Shown here piece after piece: positions 11,357-20,314 of a stretch of 58,563 nt of DNA. The DNA is from Pleurotus ostreatus/Saccharomyces cerevisiae fusant (taxonomy: Eukaryota > Opisthokonta). Positions within the stretch are counted from its first letter, which is position 1. Each line of letters opens with the position of its first letter. The notes beneath the pieces were generated by a model. That model ran no database searches. It worked only from the letters and a program-made list of their open reading frames with translations, and was not told the DNA's origin. Position numbers and translations under genes: made by a program. The stretch spans positions 1-58,563 of the forward strand of contig JAMQCK010000123.1 of assembly GCA_024196135.1 (NCBI GenBank), written 5' to 3'.

Positions 11357-13134
11357 CTAGTCCTCCTCCTGCACGATTTGCTTCCTCTCCACTCGTGCCC
11401 AATCTAATCCTGTTTCCGGCCTCAGAGGCCTCGCCTGTCGCGCGATAATTTCCCCAAATTTTACGAGGTTGCACTTCAATGCTCTGGTAGCCACCTGTGT
11501 CGGCACCCCCGACGCGTCGAGAATGAGGGTGTGACGTGTTCCGTCAGAAGACTGGCGACGACCCAGGTGCCCTTTCTCGCCGTCAGAGTACACAAGGACC
11601 TCGCGAAGTGGTTTGCCTTCCTGGGCGCGCACCGCAGACAGTTGCCATATAGCAAAGGCAACTCCCGCGTCCGCATGGTCCGCGCACAGGTGAAGAGCCA
11701 CGAGATCGGGACACAGCAGCGATTCCGCGCCCTCAGGCCGCGAGGATAATACTGCGAAAAGGCCTTTCAGGCCCCGGGCCTCACCGCGACCATAAATCAC
11801 AAGCGTGCGGATCTTCGGCATGCTGGCAAGTAGGCGACTCCATCCTTCTGGACTCGTTCTGTCGGTTACATTGTCCAGCTGAACCACCAGCTTGGTGTTG
11901 GTATCCGTGATGCCGGCAAAGTGTGAATAATCGCAATATCCCTCTACGGCAATGTAACCGGAGTAGAGGGCGACCCAGCAGGATAACAAGCGGCCCGAGC
12001 ATAGCTGCACCGTGTGCACCGGTCTTTGCAGGGGGCGAAAGTGGGAGGCAGACGGCAGCAGCGTGGTGAGGGGGTCCTGTACGGGCAGATGTAACCGAAC
12101 GTCGCATGACTCTGGAATCTCCAAACGGTAAAGCAAAGGATTGCGTTCCATGCTGTGAGGGGTCCATAGTTGCAGGTAACGAAGCTGTGGCAAATGGAAC
12201 GTCGGAAGGCTGCTGGGATCATCGTTTGCTGCCCTGCGGCTCCAATCGACAGAGTCGAGGCAGACTAACTCTTCGAGGTGCGGCGATGCGGCGACGATCT
12301 TGAGAAGTTCATCGACGTCCGCTTTGCACGTCGCCACATGGCTGAGGTCGACAATGTCCAACATCTGCCATGCGGCGCAGTACGTGAAGGCAAGTTTGCG
12401 CAGAAGAGGGAGCGTGCCTCCAAAAATCCTTAGAGGAGTGTACATGTGGTTTCCGGAAGGCTGGCGGATAAACAGCGACAGACTGCGCAATCGGGGAGCG
12501 GGAGCGCTGGCGAGGTAAAAGGCGCAGACTTCGTTAAAAGCCGACACGCCATCGGTAGCAACGTGGAGGACTGCAAGGCGGTCGCGGTGATTATCCAAGA
12601 CTTCTTCGAGCACTCTCAAGTCATCATTAGTGTACCCCATGTCCTTCGTCGAGAAGAACACGGTCAGCGACGCATCCCCTGACCTGGCGAGGGACGTCCA
12701 GGCGGCATCGGCGGACCAGTCGTGGCATAAGTCGAGTGTAGTCCACAGAGCAGGATAAGAGGTAGAAATCAGCCGCCATCGCCTACAGACGCGCGTAACA
12801 GCGGTCCACTCGAGCGACTTCAACCCTGGCCATTTGGGCAGGAAGTCGTCGTAGGACGGCTGAACGAGCAGAAAGATGCGCTCCAGAATTTCATCTGGCA
12901 GCTTGTCGACAAGCGCATGAGCGTTGCGGGCTGACTTGACAGCAGCCATAACAAGGCGTGTTTTCTGTTCCAGGGCGCGGATCTGACGAAGGCGGGGGTC
13001 AGCGCATGAAGACCATACAGTGGCATAGGACAATGTATACGTACTTTGCGCAAGTCAAGATCGGCAATAGAGCCCAGTATCGAAGAAGGAAGACTGTCGA
13101 GCGCGGCTTCATACCCAGGTTGTTCGTCCGCCAT
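11357..13134 (-). CDS. F-box/LRR-like protein, copy 1 of a tandem pair
   Basis: Two exons (13134-13045 and 12982-11357) with a 62 nt intron (GTACGT...GTCAG) give 571 residues. A 30-codon first exon (MADEQPGYEAALDSLPSSIL) leads into a short coiled segment (IRALEQKTRLVMAAVKSA), then a degenerate F-box: DKLPDEILERIFLLVQPSYD ... WTAVTRVCRRWRLISTSYPALW, about residues 57-120. The remaining ~450 residues are irregular leucine-rich blocks ending in family motifs (HFRPLQRPVHTVQL, then HTLILDASGVPT). Such proteins are expected to recruit substrates to SCF ubiquitin ligases; the target is unknown. The downstream neighbour (13467-15304) has the same exon structure and a similar 5' flank, so the pair arose by tandem duplication. 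Confidence 0.85.
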
Positions 13135-13139
13135 GGTGG

Positions 13140-13230
13140 CGCGTGTTGACCTGCAAGTCGCGCACGTATTAGTCACGTAACGCGTCGCCTCGGAGCGTGA
13201 CGGCGTGACAATTTGTGGCCAACCCAAGCG
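13140..13230 (-). promoter_or_regulatory. Upstream flank shared by the two tandem F-box genes
   Basis: The ~90 bp upstream of both tandem F-box ATGs (here and at about 15308-15385) match closely. Both contain CAAGTCGCGCACGTA or CAGGTCGCGCACGTA, then ACGCGTC, GAGCGTGACGG, GTGAC and TTTGTGGCC. The duplicated unit therefore includes the promoter. The remainder of 13231-13466 shows no gene. Confidence 0.55.
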
Positions 13231-13466
13231 CTTCGTCTTGCACGAAACATCGACTCCAGAACAATATCAATGAGCAAGTACGGCGGTATGTTCAGTGTCT
13301 CCAAGGGATAGGATAGCCCATTTCATCACCGCTCCTCTCCGCCGCTATTCAGCCGCGTCGGCATAAAAGCAGACTACTATGTACATCAATATGCAGGTAT
13401 CAGGAGAATGTTTATGACGAATATGGCAACCTGTGCTGGTGAGCCAAGAAGCTACATTGTCGCATC

Positions 13467-15304
13467 CTATTCATCCTCATCCGTCTCTGTCTCCGTCTCC
13501 GTCTGCGGGTCAGGCCTCTTCTCGACAAATGCCCATTGCGATCCTTTCGTCGGCCAAAACGGTTTTGCGATTTGCACGATCTTCTCCACCAGCTGCTTTG
13601 AGCTCACCTGCGAGATCTCCGAGCGAAACCCTTGAGGTATGCCGGACGAATCGAGGGCCAAGGTGTGCCGAATTGTCTCATAATGTTGCAGTGCGTAGAA
13701 GGACTGCAGCTTATTACACCCGTCAAAGTGCAGCAGCAGTTCGCGAAGGGGCATGCTCGCCCTTGCACGGACGCCAGCTAGCTGCCACACAGAGAACGCG
13801 AGGGTCACGTCCGTCAGCTCAACGTGAAGATGAAGGACCTCAAGGGCAGGGCACGGAAGGGAGCCGGCGCTCTCCGGCTTCGACATGATTGCCTCGAAAA
13901 GGACACTGAAAGCTTGCGCGGCGTTGCCGTATACCTCAAGCGTATGAAGCTTTGGCATGCTGTAGAGCAGACGCCACCATCCGTCCAATTTAGTCTCATC
14001 CATGCAGGTTTCCAGCTGAAGGACCAAGCGCGTATTGGTGTTTGCGATGCCAGCAAGGTGCTGGAGATCGTAAATCGCTCCCGCAAATATGTGCCCGGGA
14101 TAGAATGCGACCCAATCATGCTGCATGGCGATGCTTGACGAGAGCAGCTGCACGGTATGCACCGGTCTCATCAGTGGACGGAAGCGAGATAGAGGAGGAA
14201 GAAGGGTGGTGAGGGCGCTTCTGGTCCGGTTGCGTATATCGGTCAGGCGTGTATCGCATGCCTCCGGAATATCCAGATGTGAGAGTAGAGCGAAGTTTGA
14301 CCCATGGATACTGAGTTGTACCTTGCGAAGTCGGGGTAAGGAGTAGAGCCCCCAAACCTCATCTGGGTTCGCGGAAACGTAGCGGCGGGCCCAGCCTAGT
14401 GAATCGGCGAAGACCAGCTCTTCCAGCGGCGGCGACCTCCTTAGAATCTCCAGAAGCGCGTCTTCATACACGCCGCTCATCGCTAGATAGCTGAGGTGCG
14501 TGCAATCAATACATTTCCATGCCTGGCACTTCGAAACGGCGAATTTGCGCACGCGGGGAAACATCCTGCCAAATAGGTCGCAGGAGGCTTTTGCCGGCTC
14601 CTGTTGAGTCCAGACCCAATCATCGCTGTCAACGAACAACGAGAGGCTGTAGACGTTTGGCGCGCCAGAGGTGATGTGCTCGCGGGCGAGGTTGTAGAGG
14701 TCTTCTTCATCGCGGACGGAAATATGAAGGACTTCGAGGCGCATACGATGCTGAGAGAAGATGTGCCGGAGGACATAACGGTCATCATATGAATGCTCGA
14801 GGTCCTCTGTTGAGAAGAATACAGTGAGCGGCGCATCGCCGGACCTCTCCAGAAAGGCGAGACCGACATCTGCGGGCCGGTCGCGACACAGGTCAAGCGT
14901 AGTCCAAAGCGCAGAGAACGAGATCGCAATCAGCCGCCACCGTCTACAGACGCGCGTGATGACCATCCACTCAAGTGCGTTCAGGCCTGGCCATCTGGGG
15001 AGGAAGTCGTCGTACTGCGGCTGCACGAGCAGAAAGATGCGCTCCAGAATCTCGTTCGGTAATCTATCAATGGACGCATGAGCATTGTAGGCAGACTTTA
15101 CGGCAGCTACAATGCGGCGCGTTTTCTGGTCTAGGTCGCGGACCTGGCGAAGAAACCGAGGGTCAACGTCCCGCACCATCGCCGTCGTCACTACATGGTG
15201 CATAGGATACGCACCTCGCGCAAGTCAAAGTCAGCGATAGCGCCAAGGATCGAGGACGGGAGCGAGTCGAGCGCGATCTTGTACGCTGGCTGCTCGTCTC
15301 CCAT
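13467..15304 (-). CDS. F-box/LRR-like protein, copy 2 of a tandem pair
   Basis: Two exons (15304-15215 and 15143-13467) with a 71 nt intron give 588 residues. It is a clear paralogue of the 11357-13134 gene. It has the same 30-codon first exon (MGDEQPAYKIALDSLPSSIL), the same coiled linker (VRDLDQKTRRIVAAVKSAYN) and the same F-box pattern (DRLPNEILERIFLLVQPQYD ... VITRVCRRWRLIAISFSALW). Matching C-terminal blocks are RFRPLMRPVHTVQLL and HTLALDSSGIPQ. It ends in an acidic Thr/Glu run (TETETETDEDE) absent from copy 1. An SCF adaptor role is inferred from the family. Confidence 0.85.
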
Positions 15305-15744
15305 GGTGGTGCGTGCCAACCTGCAGGTCGCGCACGTAACGCGTCATCCTAGAGCGTGACGGTGTGACGTTTTGTGGCCGCCTCGAGCTCTTGGCCCTCG
15401 AGCCTGTGGGGTCTGATGGTAAGGCTCGAATTCTTCGTGTGTTCATAGCTGATATTAAAAAGCGAGTAGCTACGATATAGCAGACGTACAACAGAAGGAA
15501 CACATAGGTGAACAAGTATAATGAAGGTGATTACTAGGATTAATCAGTAAACGCAATAAAGACGATTGAGACCGTAAGGTAGGGTTGAACATAGCGAACT
15601 AGGGCTGAACATAAGGAGCTGATAGCAGTGAGCAATTGCGCAGGATAGGATACATGAGGATAATCAGAAGGAGGGACAGGGGAAAGGACACAGGCCTTGG
15701 ACGCCACGTGCGGTGAGGAGACGCAGGAGCGTCGAACTACCCGA
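15305..15744. other. Intergenic, no supported gene
   Basis: Contains the promoter flank of F-box copy 2 (about 15308-15385). The rest is AT-richer sequence, probably the 3' UTR of the 15745-16963 gene, with a tandem-like GTAGGGTTGAACATAGCGA / CTAGGGCTGAACATAAGGA pair near 15581-15620. Confidence 0.4.
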
Positions 15745-16963
15745 CTATGGCTCCTCGTCATCGCTCTCCATAATTGCATCCAGCCGCGTCGACGTCTGCG
15801 GGAATCCGGGTGCGCACCAGATCGCAGGTATGCCTGGCGTTGGGTAGACCGGGGGAGTGTTGTAGTCCGCAGACCATGCAGGAGGCAGGTCGACGGAGGC
15901 AGACCACACTGGAGGAGGGCCAGACGCATCGGGCGACCCTGAATGATCATGCGACGCCGAAGCAGACTGAACATCCGAAGCAGACTGGACGTCCGAGACA
16001 GAGGGGATGCCCCACGCAGGCCAAGCGGGTGGGAGCTCCGCCGTGGCTGTCCAGGAAGGAGGCATATCCGAGGCCAACCATGTTGGCGGTCCCATCTCTG
16101 GTCTGTCCTCACCCGCGTCGGACCAGGACGAGCCGAACAGGTCGGGCGTCGAGCACATCGCGCGGAGGACGTCGTCGGTGACGCTCCGCATGCCGAGCGC
16201 GGTTGAGGGGCGCGGGGGCGGTCCGTCGACATGATCTCCAATATCGACATCCTCAGCTGAGGCTCGAGCCGCCGCGCGAGGTGGAGTACCGCCAGCGAGA
16301 GAACTACCTGCCGACGACGTTGACATCGAGGACGACGCAGAGCGTCCGCCGACAGGGAAGATCAACTCTTGTGGGACGCCATCGCCCAGCGTGTGGCGCA
16401 GCCGGTCCAGCTTCCGCCGGCGAAGGGCGTTTCCGGACGTCTTGCCGCCGGCCGCGTTCTCCTTCCCAGCCATGTTCGCCCTCACCGCAGCGGTTCCCTT
16501 CCCCGCAGGTCGGCCAGAGGGCACTAGCGTGAAGGCATGCGCCCGAGGTGAGGCAGGCTGCAGTTGAGAAGGATGCGGCCCCGTGGCCAGCGCGAGGCGA
16601 AGCACCGGCACCGACGCGCTATCGGGTTGAGGCGTGCGCGCACTCGACGGCGACTCGCTACGACGATGTGTCACAGGCTTGCCGATGGAGAAGGTCGGGA
16701 CGTGGCCAGTCGGTGCGGGTCGATGCTGGACTGCGTCGAAGGGCACTGCGAGGAAGGTCAGCCTCTGGGTTCACGACAACGGCGCAGATAGCCTCACCAT
16801 TCTCCACGTCCAGCACCCTCGGCGCGACGCCCAAGATGCGGCCAAGCTTCTTTGTCGTGCGCACAAGCTGCGCGCGCTGGCGCGGGGTGAGGACATTGCT
16901 CGTCGGGGGAGGGGCCGGGAACACGATTTTCGGCGCAGCGACCGCCTGGACCGCGGTAGGCAT
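15745..16963 (-). CDS. Conserved basidiomycete protein of unknown function with Pro-Trp motifs
   Basis: Two exons (16963-16798 and 16745-15745) with a 52 nt intron give 388 residues. The first exon holds the best conserved block: PPPTSNVLTPRQRAQLVRTT then KKLGRILGVAPRVLDVE, about residues 18-55. I recognise it as recurring in agaricomycete proteins but with no known function. The middle is basic and Ser-rich (GNALRRRKLDRLRHTLGDG). The C-terminal ~120 residues repeat PPxW-type motifs (PPTW, PPSW, PPAW twice, PPVW) in a disordered context and end acidic (ESDDEEP). The join is required because exon 2 lacks its own ATG. No catalytic motif is visible; a scaffold or adaptor role would be a guess. 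Confidence 0.7.
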
Positions 16964-18258
16964 GGTGAGGGAAAGAGACAAGCAAGAAGGAACGGTTCTG
17001 TCTCGAGGCAAACACGAGTACGTAGATTAGATGGCTCGCGCCTCTTGAGGGAGCCCGCGCTCGTTTCGTCCGAACATGCGCTGTTTCCTCTGGCAATCAT
17101 CTGTCCTGAAGATCAGCGCGTGAGCGCTTCATCGCGGAGGGAACGACTTCGACTGACACTGTTGGCGACGACGGACAGAAGGCGCTCTCAAACGCAGGGA
17201 GATGAACGCAGGAAGCAGGAAGCTGCTTCCCTGGCGAAGTCCAACGTAAACCCGGTCCGCGAGTTGCCAAAATGGGCAAAATTTGTACCCAAAAGGTATC
17301 TTCCGGCGTAAGCGGCGAGTTCCGACGTACTTGTCTCCCGCGATCTTCATCTCGGGTAACCGGATTCACGCGTAACCGCCCCGCCGCGAACCTCCCCGTC
17401 GTTCCCTCCGAGCCTGCAGAGCACAAGTTCCCGCAATCTCCACGTCTGACGCTGGGCTGACGCAGGAGAGCAGCGAGCTGCATCTTCATACCTGCGGAGG
17501 CTTCCTTCGTAGCTTTTGCGGCCGAATATCCTGCGTCTAGGCGCTTCAATGACTATCGCAGACAGGGCACTTGAACTCCTCGCCCTGAAGTGCCTACCCA
17601 GAGCTGGCTGCAAACATGAAGTGCATCAACAGGACGTTCTTCCATTCTTTGTCCAATGTACGCACGCTTCTCTGTCTTCTTGAACGTTTGGGAGTTCAGG
17701 AAGATCGCCCGATTGATCTGACATGACGGCGACACCTGCTGTCCATACTCAAGCATATGCATATGTCAGTACATGGACGCCCATCACTTGGCCACTGGCG
17801 TCGATGTCAGCTTCAAAAATGAAGGCGGCTCAAGCATCAATTTCGCCCGGGTAGAGCGGAAATGGTGCATGAGATGCCTGAAATGGGGATATCTGTCAAT
17901 GCCAGTGCAGGGTCAGCTGTGTCGCGCCACAATCTGCGCCCCGGGTAAAAGCCGACGACCTGCATCCACCATTGGCTACGCTTACCCTTTTTTCAATCAG
18001 TGCATACTTGAAGGCGACCGGTTGTTAGCTCGAGAAAAGGTCAGCCTCGCCGGAAGACGAAGGCAATTGAGAGGCGAGAGATACATTCGTGTTTCCAAAG
18101 GAAGGACGTGTAGGTAGGCGCAGCGTCAGTTTTCGAGAGTATACGTGTTCTTCTCCAACTGTAGCAACGTCAGTCAGTCGAGGTCAGCGAAGAGATGAAG
18201 GAATTTGTGGCAACGTCGAATTAACCAGTTAGGTAGACCACTCATGACGGAAGGGCGT
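16964..18258. other. Gene-poor stretch
   Basis: About 1.3 kb upstream of the conserved gene. A 150-codon minus frame (17097-17549) and a 114-codon plus frame (17773-18117) are open, but neither shows recognisable motifs, convincing introns or protein-like composition. I annotate no gene. Confidence 0.4.
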
Positions 18259-18473
18259 TTATAAGGCACATGCACATGCCTCTGTCTCCAGTTCGCGCCG
18301 CACGCGCATCTCCTCGTCCCGCTTCGATCACTATATGCCAGACGTCGAGGTCTTCGATGATGAGCCCGCCGCAGGATCACTGACAGTGACTCGTCGAAAT
18401 GGTAGCTCATCAAGTTATACAGTCCAAGTAGCACGGCTTACCAAGTCAGAATCACGCCTCTAGTGGCCTTCAT
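18259..18473 (-). pseudogene. TFB5: Decayed TFB5 (TFIIH/NER subunit TTDA-like) gene
   Basis: The ATG at 18473 opens MKATRGVILT, then a 62 nt GT-AG intron (18441-18380), then C-D-P. This is the expected N-terminus of TFB5, the ~70-residue TFIIH subunit used in transcription and nucleotide excision repair. The conserved block IIEDLD-V-W-H-I-V-I-E-A follows at about 18362-18325, in a different frame. The middle ~14 residues between them are missing. A single extra G near 18320 then shifts into EEMRVRRELETE, the expected C-terminal helix, ending with TAA at 18261-18259. So the copy has one internal deletion plus at least two frame breaks. It may be a pseudogene or an assembly error in this small gene. 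It sits 100 bp downstream of a promoter motif pair. Confidence 0.5.
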
Positions 18474-18572
18474 TCTTCTCCTACGCCTCCAGGTGTCAAC
18501 GCACGATCTGTGAAAGTCCGAGACGAGAGTTTGTGTCAGAGTCGAACATGCGGAAAAGCGTGCGAAGGTGAG

Positions 18573-18610
18573 CACGTGCATGCGGACGGGGATTGCCGAA
18601 AGTTGAACTT
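18573..18610 (-). promoter_or_regulatory. E-box plus GTTGAACTT motif upstream of the TFB5 relic
   Basis: CACGTG at 18573-18578 and GTTGAACTT at 18602-18610, about 100 and 130 bp upstream of the relic's ATG at 18473. Spacing and order match the methyltransferase, PIL1 and LPD1 promoters. Confidence 0.45.
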
Positions 18611-18724
18611 ATGTACAATATTTTCGACCGCCTAAGTACGCTTGACAATGGTCCTGGTTCGATTCACCCGTTCCAGCGACTCACGAAGAAGTGTGTCTAG
18701 TCTCTGTATTCCCTGCTACCTAGC

Positions 18725-18961
18725 CTACTTTTGGCGTCGCTCGTCCTTGATGATCACATCGCGCACACCGTTCAACCAGTCGTCCCAGAACACGCTGAGC
18801 AGCGCCGTGTCCCTCTCGACCGTTCCCGTGTTAAAGCGGCCGTCGAAAACTCTTCCGCAAACGGCAATCATGTACTCGATTAAAGGCGCATGCTGGGACG
18901 AAGGTCGCTGATCGAAAAACATCCGCAACAAATCCGCAATCAATGCTGTTTTGAACTTCAT
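18725..18961 (-). CDS. Small open frame of unknown function, possibly a gene fragment
   Basis: 78 codons starting MKFKTALIADLLRMFFDQR, with well-mixed protein-like composition (LIEYMIAVCGRVFDGRF, ALLSVFWDDWLNGVRDVII). I do not recognise the family. No partner exon is evident. It lies directly beyond the broken 3' end of a truncated F-box gene, so it may be the 3' piece of an unrelated gene brought in by the rearrangement. It could also be a chance frame. Confidence 0.25.
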   Translation of the reverse strand: MKFKTALIADLLRMFFDQRPSSQHAPLIEYMIAVCGRVFDGRFNTGTVERDTALLSVFWDDWLNGVRDVIIKDERRQK

Positions 18962-19028
18962 TCTTCTGGCCCTATGCCATGCCGCGATACGTCCTGCCCT
19001 CACACTCCCCCCCTCCCAGATTCCAGCC

Positions 19029-20096
19029 TCATGCCATATGGCCCCACAACCTGCTATCCAGCGGCCTCGGCGGTGGCCTTTTCTCGCCTTGCGCCCGACG
19101 CATCAGCTCCGCAGTGGTTGGCGATGGGCTTCCTGGTAGCGGGGACGCCGAGTCGAGTAAACGCTCCATGTACCAATTGATCCATATGCCGCACGTCTCC
19201 GGAATGTCCAGGCGCGCGAGAAACAGAGACGGCCGCCGCACGTCGCCCGACAGCTGTAGCCTTCGCAAGTGGGGCAGGGACAGCACCGGAAGACCGGTCA
19301 GGTCGCCGTTGAGCACCCTGCACCGCAGTACGACCAGCTCCTCGAGCTGGGGCGAGCGCTGCAGCAGAGACCAGAAGTTGCTGGCATCATCGCCGTAGGA
19401 GTCGGTGCACACCGCGAGGTGGGTGAGACGTGCGAAAGGGCCCAGCTGCCAGTATGTGCATTGTCGGAAAGCCAGCCTTCGCACGCTGGACAGCTGGGCG
19501 GCGAACGCATCAGGTCCGATCTTCGGATATTTCTTGGACGTGTCGTAGTCATTGCGGTGTAAGAGGATGGACAGGCTCTCCAAGTGGGACGCCTTTCCGT
19601 CGAGTAGATCGTAGGCGCGGATGAAGCTTCGCCAGTGTGCGACATCAACGTGTAGGGCGACGAGGCGATCGCCGTGGTGGGCTCCGATCTCCTGAAGGAC
19701 GGCGATGTCGCTGGAAGAGCTCCTGCGATATTTGGAGGCGAAGAAGACCGTGAGGGGAGCATTTCGCGATCGCTTGAGGAAAGTTCGCCCGAGGTCAGCG
19801 GGGCGATTGTAGCACAGTTCAATGGTGCACCAGAGCAAGGAATAGGACGTCGCGATAGACCTCCACCTCCTTGAGACGCACGCTACAGAGATCCATTCCA
19901 GTGATTTGCGCGCCGGCCATGCAGGCAAGAAATCGTCGTAGAAGGGCTGACAGAGGAGAAATATGCACTCCATTATCTCCGGAGGGAGCTGTTCGATGGG
20001 TGCATGAGCGCTAGAAGTGTATTCACTGGCAAGTGTCGGCGGGGTAGCTTGCGGCATCGAAATCTGCTGGTAGTGATCAGATATGGACTCGAACAT
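19029..20096 (-). CDS. Truncated F-box/LRR-like protein
   Basis: Single open frame of 355 residues. The F-box region (EQLPPEIMECIFLLCQPFYD ... WISVACVSRRWRSIATSYSLLW) and the first leucine-rich blocks (HHGDRLVALHVDVA, SLPHLRRLQLSGD, LARLDIPETCGIWIN) match the 582-residue gene at 23845-25642. Similarity stops after the DIPETC block, where the paralogue continues for over 200 residues. Here about 50 low-complexity residues (GSPSPTTAELMRRAQGEKR) lead to a stop at 19029. A 3' deletion or rearrangement has removed the C-terminal half. The F-box is intact, so a short product is possible, but pseudogenisation is equally likely. Confidence 0.65.
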   Translation of the reverse strand: MFESISDHYQQISMPQATPPTLASEYTSSAHAPIEQLPPEIMECIFLLCQPFYDDFLPAWPARKSLEWISVACVSRRWRSIATSYSLLWCTIELCYNRPADLGRTFLKRSRNAPLTVFFASKYRRSSSSDIAVLQEIGAHHGDRLVALHVDVAHWRSFIRAYDLLDGKASHLESLSILLHRNDYDTSKKYPKIGPDAFAAQLSSVRRLAFRQCTYWQLGPFARLTHLAVCTDSYGDDASNFWSLLQRSPQLEELVVLRCRVLNGDLTGLPVLSLPHLRRLQLSGDVRRPSLFLARLDIPETCGIWINWYMERLLDSASPLPGSPSPTTAELMRRAQGEKRPPPRPLDSRLWGHMA

Positions 20097-20178
20097 ACAT
20101 AAAGCTGAGCACGCAATTCACCTGAGTTCTCCTATTAGGCGGTTCGGCGCTTCTGAGTTGAGAGAGATGGAAGTTCAA

Positions 20179-20221
20179 GTTGAACTTCGGCGGACTGCTT
20201 GCTGAAGGAGCTTGTCACGTG
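20179..20221 (+). promoter_or_regulatory. GTTGAACTT motif plus E-box upstream of PIL1
   Basis: GTTGAACTT at 20179-20187 lies inside the near-palindrome AAGTTCAAGTTGAACTT. It is followed by CACGTG at 20216-20221 and then GTCACGTCA. These lie about 135 and 95 bp before the PIL1 ATG. Confidence 0.5.
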
Positions 20222-20314
20222 AGGTCACGTCACAGCGGCGCAGCTGTGCCCAGGGGGACTCAAGACTTGTTTCTCCCCACCATCTGCATCTCCGCTCCTT
20301 AATATCCTGTACAG

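Noticed and set aside
17097..17549. 150-codon minus frame in a gene-poor stretch
   Set aside because: No motif, and competing frames overlap it; nothing supports translation.
18650..18680. GGTTCGATTCACCC resembling a tRNA T-loop
   Set aside because: The left and right arms are not complementary and no cloverleaf fits.
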